Assembly: GCF_000516985.1 (NCBI RefSeq)
Contig: NW_006917092.1
Coordinates: forward strand, 4,655,924 to 4,719,923
Length of the DNA stretch: 64,000 bases
DNA from: Pestalotiopsis fici W106-1
Taxonomy: Eukaryota; Ascomycota; Sordariomycetes; Amphisphaeriales; Sporocadaceae
Direction: 5' to 3'
In this document: positions 24,586 to 34,690 of the stretch, one piece after another
Numbering within the stretch: the first letter of the stretch is position 1
Layout: the number at the start of each line of letters is the position of its first letter
Translations under genes and position numbers: made by a program
The notes under the pieces: generated by a model
What the model was told of the DNA's origin: nothing
The model's input: the letters and a program-made list of their open reading frames with translations, nothing else
The model's database searches: none

Positions 24586-26124
24586 ATGATGGGCATGAAT
24601 GCTGCCGAGACGTTTGTCCAATTGATTCAATATTCCATTGGTGTCCTCATTATCACAATCGCCGCCAATGCACTCTGGCAACAGATCCCCCGCGAAAAGT
24701 CGGAGCCCCCATTGGTCTTCCACTTCCTACCCTTTGTCGGAAATGCAATCTCTTACGGCACAGATCCAGTAAAGTTCTACGAATCGTGTCGCCAAAAACA
24801 TGGCGACATTTTCACTTTTATTCTATTCGGAAGGAAGATGACAGTTTGCCTCGGTACTGAAGGCAATGAACTCATACTCAACGGCAAACTACAAGATGTC
24901 AATGCTGAAGAAATCTACTCGCCACTGACGACGCCAGTGTTTGGAAAAGACATTATCTACGACTGTCCAAACTCTAAACTTATGGAGCAGAAGAAATTCG
25001 TTAAATTTGGATTGACGCAAGCCGCTCTGGAGTCGTACGTGCCTTTGATCGAACAAGAGGTCCTGGCGCACCTCAAGTCGGAATTCAAAGGCACTTCAGG
25101 TCGGGTCAATGTGTCAGCAGTCATGTCTGAAATCACCCTCTTCACAGCAAGCCGTGCCCTCCAGGGAAGTGAAGTTCGAAGAAAGCTCTCTGCCGAATTT
25201 GCCGAATACTATCACGACCTCGACAATGGCTTCAAGCCGATAAACTTTCTGATTCCGTGGGCGCCGCTCCCTCACAATCGACGACGCGACGCCGCCCGCG
25301 AAAAGATGTGTGGCGTCTACATGGACATCATCAACGGCCGGCGCGAGGCTCAAGCCGCTGGGGAAAAACCAATCGAACACGACATGATCTCCCATCTGAT
25401 GAGCTGTGTCTACAAGAACGGTGTCTCCGTGCCGGACCAGGAAGTTGCCGACATGATGATCACAATGCTCATGGGCGGCCAGCACTCATCTTCCTCTGCC
25501 AGCGCTTGGATCATGCTCCGCCTGGCCGCTCACCCCGACATACTCGAAGAAGTATACCAGGAACAACTACAACAGCTCGGCCCCGATACGTCGAGCCACC
25601 TCCAGTATGCCGACCTTGAAAAGCTTCCCCTCCTCAACAATGTCGTCAAGGAGACGCTCCGGGTGCACTCGTCCATCCATTCGATTATGCGCAAGGTCAA
25701 GAATCCCATAGCCGTGCCTGACACTGACTATGTCATTACCACCGACAAGGTCCTGGTGGCGTCGCCCATCATGACGCATCTTAGTCAAGGCTACTTTTCG
25801 AGAGCCGACATTTGGGATCCGCACCGGTGGGACGCCGGGCAGTCAAAGGTTGAAGAGGAGGCAGAAGAGGACATTGTAGATTATGGATACGGGGCCACGA
25901 ACAAGGGAACCAGAAGTCCCTATCTGCCTTTTGGTGCCGGTCGCCATCGGTGCATTGGAGAAAAGTTTGCCTATGTCAATCTCGTCACCATCATTTTGAC
26001 TCTGGTGCGCAACTTGAAGCTCGGCACGATTGATGGGAAATCGACCGTGCCGGCGACAGACTATTCTTCCTTGTTCTCCCGGCCGCCATTGACGGCCGAG
26101 ATCCGCTATGAGTTGCGCGTTTGA
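24586..26124 (+). CDS. CYP51: Sterol 14-alpha-demethylase, cytochrome P450 CYP51 (Erg11)
   Basis: This intronless gene encodes 512 aa, the normal CYP51 length. An N-terminal membrane anchor (~residues 12-32) is followed by FLPFVGNAISYGTDPVKFYE. The fungal CYP51 fingerprint is strong: YSPLTTPVFGKDIIYDCPNS, LMEQKKFVKFGLTQAALES, INFLIPWAPLPHNRRRDAAR, the I-helix GGQHSSSSASAW, the ExxR at E356 (KETLRVHSSIHS) and the haem loop PFGAGRHRCIGEKFAY with axial Cys456. It removes the 14-alpha methyl of lanosterol/eburicol in ergosterol synthesis at the ER and is the azole target. The Tyr and Gly positions of the azole pocket (IIYDCPN, ISYG) look unmutated. Fungi often have CYP51A, B and C copies; which this is cannot be settled here. 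Two upstream methionine choices (24586 or 24589) are equivalent. Confidence 0.93.
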   Translation: MMGMNAAETFVQLIQYSIGVLIITIAANALWQQIPREKSEPPLVFHFLPFVGNAISYGTDPVKFYESCRQKHGDIFTFILFGRKMTVCLGTEGNELILNGKLQDVNAEEIYSPLTTPVFGKDIIYDCPNSKLMEQKKFVKFGLTQAALESYVPLIEQEVLAHLKSEFKGTSGRVNVSAVMSEITLFTASRALQGSEVRRKLSAEFAEYYHDLDNGFKPINFLIPWAPLPHNRRRDAAREKMCGVYMDIINGRREAQAAGEKPIEHDMISHLMSCVYKNGVSVPDQEVADMMITMLMGGQHSSSSASAWIMLRLAAHPDILEEVYQEQLQQLGPDTSSHLQYADLEKLPLLNNVVKETLRVHSSIHSIMRKVKNPIAVPDTDYVITTDKVLVASPIMTHLSQGYFSRADIWDPHRWDAGQSKVEEEAEEDIVDYGYGATNKGTRSPYLPFGAGRHRCIGEKFAYVNLVTIILTLVRNLKLGTIDGKSTVPATDYSSLFSRPPLTAEIRYELRV

Positions 26125-27172
26125 CGGGCCATCTATTGACGAATAATAATAAATCGCTTAATACATGGCAATTTCAGCTTTCGGAATGAGGATTTGAAGC
26201 TGCAGCCTCTGGGAGCAGCCTTTTGCCAGTCCATTGCTCAAATGTGCATGATACACAGCGTCGTAGGTAGTATAGGACCCCTCTTCCCAAAGGATGATGC
26301 ATAACGCTTTTCGTCTTTGTGACGGGTCAGTCAGTGAATAGAAAGGAGCAGCTGAAGCAGCGACCCTGTCCTGATAACGCTCGTTCGACTGGGCGACTTG
26401 GAACAGCGTCACATCGCCAAACGAGCACGTTGTTCCCCTTGTGGGGTCCTATAAATACTACTGCACATGAGCTGCCCTACAGGCTACATACATACAGCTG
26501 CAGGGGGAGGGGGCTCCAACCGCCAATTGCCAACGAGTAAAGACACTGGCTTTTTTACCGGCTGGCCCGGCATGGGCCCCGGTCACCTTGGCTGCAACTA
26601 TCACGAATCATCTTTAGGTCCAAGGTTCACGTATCCAAATATATCCCTTCTCGACCTGGGGGCTGATTAACAAAGGACAACAAAGTGGTGTCGCATCTCC
26701 TGGCATCACGTGATGCAAATGGTCCAGCTTTGGCATAGATGAGGTGGTATATGTTTGCCCAGCTGCATGCATTTCGACTGTCATGTCCCCCTGGACCATG
26801 AGCATTCCCGAACTGTTGGGTATGGTCGCGTTACTCATTGATCACAAGTGCCGAGTTCCCACCAAGCAGCAAGCAGAAGCGACATCCGGACCGCCGCCGC
26901 GGTGTAGACTCAACTGCTGTGCGACTCTGAGGTATAAAGTCCTCTGATTGCAGTCTCCACCGTTCTCCTCCCCCGCACAACAACAGCACTAGACTCGAGA
27001 GAAGGCCGTCAGCGCCAGAGCTGTTTAGTCCACTCGCCCGTATATACTGCAACGATTTGTGAGATGCAGGGTTTCCGACAAGTGATCTGAGTTCTAGCGC
27101 TCCCATATACTAGTTCAATTCACTGCCCGGAATCAACCAACCAATGAACCCCCGCAGTCCCTAGTCGCCGCA
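26125..27172. other. Intergenic and promoter of the Clr5 gene
   Basis: No gene is seen. The region contains a perfect 14-bp palindrome with an E-box core (annotated separately). Confidence 0.6.
26703..26716. promoter_or_regulatory. Perfect palindrome with E-box core
   Basis: GCATCACGTGATGC is a perfect 14-bp inverted repeat centred on CACGTG, the usual target of bHLH factors. It lies about 460 bp before the Clr5 start codon and about 580 bp after the CYP51 stop, so the Clr5 gene is the more likely target. Binding is inferred from the motif only. Confidence 0.4.
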
Positions 27173-28682
27173 ATGGGTAGCGGGCAAAGGAGCCGCTGGG
27201 CTACAGAAGGCGACTTTGACAAATGGCGGCCAACGATCACGAGGTTGTACATGGAGGAGGGGAAAGTGCTGAGAGAAGCCATGAAGATTATGGAAGATAA
27301 ACATGACTTTCATGCCACGTGAGTTCTTTCATTTTATTGGCCGTATTTTGGGTATATGCAGCATAATTGGTAGTAGTTAGTGAACTAACTGGCTCCTTAG
27401 CGCAAAGATGTATAAGCAGAGGATTTTGAAATGGGGCCTACGCAAGTATAATAAGAGAAAAGCAACAGTCCCTCCATCATCAAGCGCTCATGAAGAGCCA
27501 ATGGTGGTGTCCAATGTCCCTCAATCAAGCACATTGACTGTGCCCGACACTACAGAAGACAGCAATGCGGACATTACAGAGTTGAGCATTGTTCGCCCAG
27601 CAAGAATTCATACTAGGCCTGGTGGTGCGAGGATGCGGCTGAACCCCAATGCATCATCAATCTACAAACGCCTCAATACTCCAGATGACTTTCGACTGCC
27701 CGAGGAAGTGATATTACTCTCGCAGCAGTTTGGCTTTGGGCTCTTGGAGCAAGGGCACTGGGCGGACAGCAAAACCATTGGCAACCCAGAGAGTAACCAG
27801 TGGTGGGGACGAACACTGCTGGCCTCGCAATTCCTCGACCTGGGCAAGTACAAGCAGGCCTTCAAGACGTTGAACCAGAGCTTTGAGCATTTCTCGACGC
27901 TGCTGGAGAAGCCGGATCTGGCCCTGATCCAAGGAGCGTACCTAGTCGCCCTGCAGCTTGACCACCGCATCGGCGGCAAGTTCTTGTCGTATGCAGCCGA
28001 GATGGCGGCCGTCAAGTTGCCGGCGCGGCACCCGCTGCGGATCATCTTGTCCAAGCTCCGGGATGCCGGGACTCTGCAGCTCAGGCGGCACGCCCTCCAG
28101 ATACTGGAGATGTACAACGAGACGCTCGAGGCTCAACTCGGACCGTCAAACTCTGCGGTTCTGCTTCTCTACGAGAACATGTACGATACGCTCGACTTTC
28201 TGAGCACCGAGAAGGAAATGAACATGGTGGGTGAGGGAATCATTGAAGGGAGACAGCTGGGCCAGATTGAGCGGCTCGACGCGGCGGGACTAATGGCCGA
28301 GGCACAGTCTACAAGATTGGCCCTGAGCTTTACATACTGGCGAGTGGACAGGGTGGAGGAGGCCGAAAAGCTCAACGACGGGGTCCTGGAATGGCTCAGA
28401 ACCCACCCCAAGAGTGAACACTCGAAAAAGATTGATTTGTGGGATAGTTACTACGTGCGATTTCGGTGCAAGGAGAAGACGGGCACCAAGGACGAAGTTG
28501 AAAGAGTCGCGAGGGAGTATATCAATGTTCTAGTGCAGGAGACAGGGTGGGATAAGAGGAGGACTATTGCCGCGACTGGGCACCTGCAGAAATATTATAA
28601 AGACCACGGATACATCGAAGAGGCAAAAGAGCTTGAGAAGGAGGTTGAAGCAGCGTCTAGATCTGCCGGGCTGTTGGAGTGA
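27173..28682 (+). CDS. Clr5-domain protein with helical C-terminal region
   Basis: Exons 27173-27318 and 27401-28682 join to 475 aa across an 82-nt intron; the first exon is too short to stand out as an ORF. Residues ~9-66 form the Clr5 domain: Trp9 and DFDKWRPTITRLYMEEGKVL, then REAMKIMEDKHDFHAT joined to MYKQRILKWGLRKYNKRK. Clr5 domains are fungal, mostly N-terminal and probably DNA-binding or regulatory. The rest is alpha-helical and TPR-like (LASQFLDLGKYKQAFKTLNQ; EEAEKLNDGVLEWLRTHP). No signal peptide. A transposable element begins 9 bp beyond the stop codon, so the 3' UTR probably lies inside it. Confidence 0.85.
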
Positions 28683-28691
28683 TATACTGTA

Positions 28692-29236
28692 CAGCTGTGG
28701 GGCTTTTAGGGGGTTAAGAAGTCTTCTATATATAATAAAACCTGCTAATTTACAGGGCCTTCCCCACACTAAAAGCCTTCTGTGGCAAAATGTTCTTCTT
28801 AATCTAAGAGTTCTTCTCAAATCAAGAGTTCTTCTTGAAAACCCCACTGTAAGGCCGCTATAACGTCCACTATAGCCATCGGGACCACCCACTAAGCCAT
28901 CCACTAAGCCATCCACTGGCAAAAAGAAAACACGCGATTTTTTTCTTTTTCTTTTGAACACAACACGATTTGAACACAAGACTTACGGATTTATATCAAA
29001 TTGACAAGCTTACGGTTACGGCATTACGGATTTACGGATTTACAGTCACGATGAGGAGCTGTTTAAATCAATTGAAAAGTGGCTGCAGTGGCCAGGTTAC
29101 AGTGGCTTGGGGGTCCAAGAAGAACTCTTCATTTGAGAAGAACTCTTGATTTGAGAAGAACATTTCTCCTCACTAGACTTTCAGCACTTGACAAGAGCCC
29201 AGAAGACTTCTTAGCCCCCACAATTTCCCACTACTG
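28692..29236. mobile_element. Tc1/mariner-type MITE, 545 bp
   Basis: The ends are inverted repeats of about 36 bp (28692-28727 and 29201-29236). Both begin CAG, have TGTGGG or AGTGGG near the end and share the inner block TAAGAAGTCTTCT. Each end is flanked by TA (28690-28691 and 29237-29238), the target duplication of Tc1/mariner elements. A second inverted pair lies inside (about 28788-28850 and 29105-29165, built of AGTTCTTCTCAAAT-like units), so the element can fold back on itself. Short tandem units such as CCACTAAGCCAT (28887-28915) occur in the middle. No transposase frame is present, so it is non-autonomous. Confidence 0.75.
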
Positions 29237-30586
29237 TAGTCATCCTAGATCAGTTGCAGCCGAGATGCAGGCGGTTTTGCACAAGGAGGAGCACAATCCT
29301 GTAGGCTCCAGAAAACCATCATCACCAAGAAAACCTAAAGAGGGACGGACATGCGCAACTATCAATCCACACTAAAAAGCGAAAGCGAGACAAAAGTCTG
29401 CAAATATAGAACTATATGACATGCATACGCGTTTTTCCAAGACATTAATCTTAAGAAATGGTCCACCAAAGAAAGATTGACAGTTGATAAAACGTTCTAG
29501 CCTAGCTTTGCCTTGCCTAGATGGTGAAGTGCCGGGGAATGTCCACGGATTTGGCGGAGGTCAGGATTCGGAGACCGAGAAGCTCTCCCAGCTTGGTGGT
29601 TATTTGGCAGGCGCTCAACTGAATCACCAGAGATTCGCAATCGAGGGCTGATCACAATCCTTTTGCCAAGACCCAAAAGAGCAGTTCTGTTGCCTGACCC
29701 CACCCGTTTTACTGCACCCGGTTAGCCTTTTGCCCACCTGAGAAGAGGTACCTGGCCCAGGTGTGCGCGGCCTCGAAGCATACGTCACTTTTATTATGGA
29801 GGAACCGGCCACTTTTTTTCGCCTCCCGTTGGCATTCTAACTGGTTACGCAAATGTCAGCTCGGCCTCAGGTGGTAGAATATTCACCTTTGTGCCTGGAG
29901 GGGGGTAGGTACTATTGGGAGAGACTTCAACAAGTCAGTTCAAGCACCTGATCATGTTGATTTGAGTCTCAGGGTCCTCCAGTTTTGTACTGTTCGGCAC
30001 TGTCGGCCTGCTGTTCTCTTGTTTGCAATGTGAAGCTGCAAGATCGTCGTGGATTGATTGGAGCACCTGGCCGGCAGATCATCCGGTCCTCTGGGCCTAA
30101 GGTGGGCTCCCCCTACGGCGGGACATGGTGGGATTGTGGACCTAGACGAGTGAGACGACCACTGAGACGATGCCCAGGAGGTTTGGGAGTGACCTCAAAC
30201 CTCAGACAAACAGACATTGGCCTAATCGGGACAGGGTGGGGCTTGTACAGAGGCGGGTCCTTTGTCCGTCTGTCACACTCACCATCCAACAGTGGGCTGC
30301 CATTCAGTAGTCGTCAGTCATCCATCAGTCGACTCCTTCCCGGACTTTCCATTCAATCAATCAACTTCATCCCATCCAAATCACATTCCAAATCTTCCAT
30401 CTCCTTCTTTCGACTTTCCCATCCTTTTTTCTCTCTTCTACAAATCAAACAATACCGCCAACACCGCCAAAGCCGCTGTACCGTCTTTCCTTTTTCTCTC
30501 CTTTCTTTCTCCTGTATACAAACCAACCCTGCAAAACTCCCCGACATACTGCAGTTTTGCCACCTACTCTACAAGGCGCATTCACG
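29237..30586. other. Long upstream region of the DUF7728 gene
   Basis: There is no gene in this 1.35-kb stretch. Its last 250 bp are CT-rich (annotated separately). ORFs here are low-complexity by-products. Confidence 0.6.
30331..30580 (+). promoter_or_regulatory. Pyrimidine-rich core promoter / 5' UTR
   Basis: A 250-bp tract dominated by C and T (for example CTTTCCTTTTTCTCTCCTTT near 30485) leads directly to the start codon at 30587. CT-rich stretches of this kind mark transcription starts of strongly expressed genes in filamentous fungi. Confidence 0.5.
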
Positions 30587-31759
30587 ATGCAGTTGACATC
30601 GCTGATCACCGCCGCCGGCCTGGCCGTGTCCACCACCAGTGCCTTTCTACTTCCTGTCACCGATATTTCCGACAACGATCATGTCACAACTCTTCCTGTG
30701 CCCTCTGAGACGGACTTCAAGATTGCAGTTCCAGAGACCGCAGAGGCACAGAAACTCGAGCTGCCCTGCCCGGGATGTCCTGTGCCAATCTCTCACCACA
30801 AGGGCGACCACCGCAAGCCACCCAAGGTCAAGACGGATATCCCTAGTCATCTGGAACTGGCCTTTAGCATCGACCATGCCGCCGACCACGATCGCCTAAT
30901 GCTCAACGACTTTGAGCTCTATCCTCGGGGTATGAGGCTAGCTGATACATTGGGCGCACAAGTGCTCCCCGACTCGGTTGAAGGCAAGCACAAGTTGCCC
31001 GGCCACCGAAAGCAGCACAAACCCATCATTCAGCCTCTTGGATACGCCATGAGCACGGCCCCCGTTGCACAGAGCACCGATGATGACCTCGAACTCGTCC
31101 AGATTGAGCTGCAGATTATCGAAGTTGGCAACGTCTTTGTTGATGGAGTGCCTACCGTCGATATCAAGGTCATCAAGACCCCTGAGGGTGGACTCATGAT
31201 TGGAGGTATCCAGACTACCGAGTCCGAGACTCTTCCCAAGACCCCCATGGATAAGCAAGAGGAATGTACTACTATGCTTTGCAAGTGGAAGGCTATGCTC
31301 TCGTCATCCATGGGTCGCTTCCGCCCTCACTGCGGTGGTGGACGCCGTCCCGCTCATGCTGCAGGACAGCTTGACGGTCACCACGGACACCCAGCATTCA
31401 CTCACGGCCACGGACCCCACGGTCAGCAACACCGTCATCGCTTCAGCCATTTGCTTCGCAACATTGCCTCGCACATTCTGCTGCCTGTTGCTGTTGGCAT
31501 TGCAGCAGGAATCACCGCCAGCATCGTTGGCATGATGGTCGGGACCGCCATTGTTTACCTATGGCGTGCGTGCTTCCGACGTGGCGGTGCCCGCCGCCAC
31601 CACCACCGCCGCGGTCACTCGACTCACAAGGCTGCCCGAAAGGAAGCTGCCGCCGAGGATGAAAAGGCTGGTTTGATGTCTAACCAGGAGGACGATGTTG
31701 ATGCACCCCCTGCTTATGTCGAAGAGGGTCTGGCCAACGATAAGCCATCCGAGAACTAG
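30587..31759 (+). CDS. DUF7728-like His-rich single-pass membrane protein
   Basis: This single exon encodes 390 aa. A signal peptide (MQLTSLITAAGLAVSTTSA) leads into ELPCPGCPVPISHHKGDHRK, the Cys-X-X-Cys block typical of this fungal family. It is followed by the hydrophobic-strand region HLELAFSIDH and LVQIELQIIEVGNVFVDGVP. A histidine-rich segment (about residues 250-290; DGHHGHPAFTHGHGPHGQQH) precedes one transmembrane helix (about 300-325; LLPVAVGIAAGITASIVGMM). After it comes a basic His/Arg cluster and an acidic tail. The layout suggests a type I membrane protein with an extracytosolic His-rich patch. Function is unknown; the DUF7728 name is recalled, not searched. Confidence 0.78.
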   Translation: MQLTSLITAAGLAVSTTSAFLLPVTDISDNDHVTTLPVPSETDFKIAVPETAEAQKLELPCPGCPVPISHHKGDHRKPPKVKTDIPSHLELAFSIDHAADHDRLMLNDFELYPRGMRLADTLGAQVLPDSVEGKHKLPGHRKQHKPIIQPLGYAMSTAPVAQSTDDDLELVQIELQIIEVGNVFVDGVPTVDIKVIKTPEGGLMIGGIQTTESETLPKTPMDKQEECTTMLCKWKAMLSSSMGRFRPHCGGGRRPAHAAGQLDGHHGHPAFTHGHGPHGQQHRHRFSHLLRNIASHILLPVAVGIAAGITASIVGMMVGTAIVYLWRACFRRGGARRHHHRRGHSTHKAARKEAAAEDEKAGLMSNQEDDVDAPPAYVEEGLANDKPSEN

Positions 31760-32197
31760 ATCGAGAGGGACTCCTGTTTTCACCAGATGCCACAATACTA
31801 GGAACCTGTAGTGTCGGTCCTATATGTTCATTCTCCCAAGAAATACCCTATGAAAATTAAGAAACTTTCACCCTAGGAGACAAATCATGATGTTTACTGC
31901 TGGGAAATGAAAACCAACTGTGTTATGAATGGATTCGGGAGAGGCGTTTTTATGTACAAGAGCAATCCGGATTAAGATGAGGAGACACGGATTTCATTCC
32001 TTCCATCCCCCGTTGTACTCTGTGATAGAGTTTGGCTTGATAGCTACGTTCCTTTGAATGATACCACCTTTGCAATGTCTACTACCATGAGCATGCCCCA
32101 TCTGAATGCCCTGGTGCCCAGTGTTCATATATGAGCCGCAACGCCAGGCATCGACCATACAAATGAGTGGCGCCCCAAATAACAGATATGAGTGTCA
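31760..32197. other. Convergent 3' regions
   Basis: This 438-bp spacer holds the 3' ends of the DUF7728 and hydrolase transcripts. Nothing else was recognised. Confidence 0.6.
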
Positions 32198-33454
32198 TTA
32201 ACGAGTGACGTGGCCGAACCAGTCCATGATCTTTGCGTTTGCGTAACTAAACGCACCACTGTGACAATGTGCAGAAGCGGCATGCTTGTCCCCGAACGAT
32301 ACCAAATATGCATTTGCTCCAATAGTTTGCGCAACGCGTTCCGGCTGGCCGGCAAAGAATATGTCATCCAGGGCTTCGGCGATCAAGGCAGGTATTTTGA
32401 TCTTCTCTGCGATACCGCCATCAAGGCTCATCTTGTCCGTGATTTGTAGAATCTCAAAGGCTGACTGACGCTGGAATGAGAACTTTGCGTGATCATGGAA
32501 CCAGCGCCGGTTCGTGTTTTGTGTATAGTCCTTTTCAAAGGCCGCGTCACAAGCCTCCCGGTCACCACGTCGGAACGCCGCCATTGCGTCCGGGAAGATC
32601 TGACCGATGCAGTCCTGGAAGCTCCAGACGCCATCAATACACATGACGGCAGCGAGACGGGGCTCAAAGGCAGCGGCGCGCGCTGATAGATAGCCGCCCA
32701 GGCTCCAGCCAATGAGGCCAATCTTTTTGAAATCGATAAAGGATAGCTGGGACTTTGCTTGCTGCTCCTCAATGTAGTCGAGGATCGGGCTCACCACCTT
32801 TTCCCACTCGGCAATGAAGCCGACCTTTTGCGTGTGCAACAGGCTCGGCTGGCCGGGCCCTTCGTAGATAATCACATTGTATCCGCGATCGAGGGCGGGC
32901 ACGGCAAAGGCGTGATATGTCTCCTCGTAGTTGCTGTCAAAGCCGCCGCCGACGAGCAGAGTCGGGCGGGGAGGACTCTGGGAGGAGGAGGATCCCGCAG
33001 CGACGACGGTGGCCTGAGGAGGAGCCTGATAGATGATGATGGGCACGTCGAATCCATTGCCCGTCTTGACCACGGCGTGCTGTCCCGGGACCGGCAGGAG
33101 CGCATTGGCCTTGTCAAAGTACTTGCGCCAAAGGTCAAACGACTGCCGGAGACGGGGATCGGCCTGGTTGCCGTGAATGAAAAAGTCGGCCACGAAAAAG
33201 TAATGGCTGGCCCGAAAGTACATGTCGCAGAGGCTGGTTGGGGACATGGGGATCTTTCCATTATCCTCGTTGGCGGACGAGAGAACGCGTTGCGCCAGCG
33301 CCTCCCACTCTTCGTACCAGCTCTCCGGGTCGCCGGGCTTGATCTTGGGCAGGATGGCGAGCTGCTCTGCCACGTCACTGCCGCCGTAGCGGGCGAGGCC
33401 GAGCGAGCGCAGGGCTTCATAGTGAAAGTTTGGATCTTCGGATAGTTTGTTCAT
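32198..33454 (-). CDS. Alpha/beta hydrolase, Ayg1-like
   Basis: This intronless 418-aa protein has the Ayg1/DUF1100-like layout: an N-terminal helical lid (SPTSLCDMYFRASHYFFVAD), a core starting PTLLVGGGFDSNYEE, an EGPGQ block and the nucleophile elbow GWSLGGY. The likely acid is in EALDDIFF and the His in GDKHAASAHCHSG. Known members shorten polyketide chains (Ayg1/Wyg1 in melanin synthesis) or cleave carbon-carbon bonds in aromatic degradation. Without a polyketide synthase nearby, a stand-alone degradative role is equally possible. No signal peptide. Confidence 0.88.
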   Translation of the reverse strand: MNKLSEDPNFHYEALRSLGLARYGGSDVAEQLAILPKIKPGDPESWYEEWEALAQRVLSSANEDNGKIPMSPTSLCDMYFRASHYFFVADFFIHGNQADPRLRQSFDLWRKYFDKANALLPVPGQHAVVKTGNGFDVPIIIYQAPPQATVVAAGSSSSQSPPRPTLLVGGGFDSNYEETYHAFAVPALDRGYNVIIYEGPGQPSLLHTQKVGFIAEWEKVVSPILDYIEEQQAKSQLSFIDFKKIGLIGWSLGGYLSARAAAFEPRLAAVMCIDGVWSFQDCIGQIFPDAMAAFRRGDREACDAAFEKDYTQNTNRRWFHDHAKFSFQRQSAFEILQITDKMSLDGGIAEKIKIPALIAEALDDIFFAGQPERVAQTIGANAYLVSFGDKHAASAHCHSGAFSYANAKIMDWFGHVTR

Positions 33455-34690
33455 GTTGGGGGATTTGCAATGTATAGTATTGCTTGAAATAAATTGATCC
33501 AGCGAAAACGCATTGGCGTGCCTCTTTATATACTGACTTCTATCACCACCACGTACACTTTAGATCAGAACATCCCGCCGCTCGCGGCATTATATTTCCC
33601 GTGATTTCAAACACAACGCAATGTTGTACATTGAACCAGATCGCTTACTCACGCGGCGTCATGACGACTAGTACCCAGGATTTGATCGTCGAGCAGAGCT
33701 CCGACGCCTCTCATCGATAGAGTAGTATCAACTCGCCGTTGAACAAGAGCGACTGGGCCGAATCACTGATTCTGATTCCTAGGACGGTGCGAATGTTCGG
33801 TCCGAACCATGTTCGAGTATAGTCTCGCGCTTATATCCAAGGGGCGAGCTGCAATGACCTTTCGTGCTAAGTCCGTATGGTCCTGAGTAAGCTTAAGTAT
33901 GGGGGTAATAGTGCAGCATCGGCGCGAACGGTGAAAAGCCTCTGCAAGGTGTCGCCCCCAGGATTATTATTAACTCTCGCGCACCTGTCTACAAACACTA
34001 CAACTTTATCTCGTTACATTGCGCCCCAAGCTAGAGTTTGTAACTTGGGATCTAGTGGGAGCGCTCGCAATCAGTCATCAAGCAGGACTGTGATATCGGC
34101 CCGAGCGCAGCAATTCGGGCTTGACTATTCGGATATACGATATGTGTTATTTGAGTCCGGCTTCTTGTTATTGATGTGCTGCGTAGCTAGAGGCGCAGTA
34201 CGCGCCCATGGTAATCACCGCTTGACACCTGCGGGTTCTTTGTTCATTGTTTCTCTCGGAGAATAAGGCATTCGAAATCATATAGTACGTACAGTATCGC
34301 GAGACCTATCACAGCCCACCAATTCTCCTTTCACGATCAATCCCGGCTAATTTGTCAGTGCTGGGCAAATTTCGTGGACAGACTTCTTGGCATGATTTTA
34401 GCCTAGGCAATCATGGTCGGTATACGCTTTGAGCCGATACCATTCTTATAAACTGGTGCAAGAAACGGATATCTGGCAATGATGGCACTTGATTCAATCA
34501 AACTTGCATCCTGCCTATAATGTGAAGATACCACACGGCCATATGGCTTCGGCAATTCATTCACCAGCAGCGTCACTGCCATGATGGCTCACCACGCAAT
34601 GGAATATTAAAAGGATCACACCACGGCAAAATGGCTTGCTGATTCCAGGCAAGAAATATTATTTATCATAGGCATTGAGAGAGGTCCACC
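33455..34690. other. Intergenic, divergent promoters
   Basis: This lies between the divergent hydrolase and DUF8021 genes. The plus-strand ORF at 33877-34266 is not protein-like. No repeats were recognised. Confidence 0.6.

Noticed and set aside
29985..30596. 203-codon ORF upstream of the DUF7728 gene
   Set aside because: It covers the CT-rich leader, is Ser/Pro-rich low complexity and overlaps the true start in another frame.
32759..33445. 228-codon plus-strand ORF opposite the alpha/beta hydrolase
   Set aside because: The minus strand has clear catalytic motifs; the plus-strand frame is a by-product of GC-rich third positions.
33877..34266. 129-codon ORF between the hydrolase and DUF8021 genes
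   Set aside because: No domain, signal peptide or protein-like pattern; it lies in a divergent promoter region.
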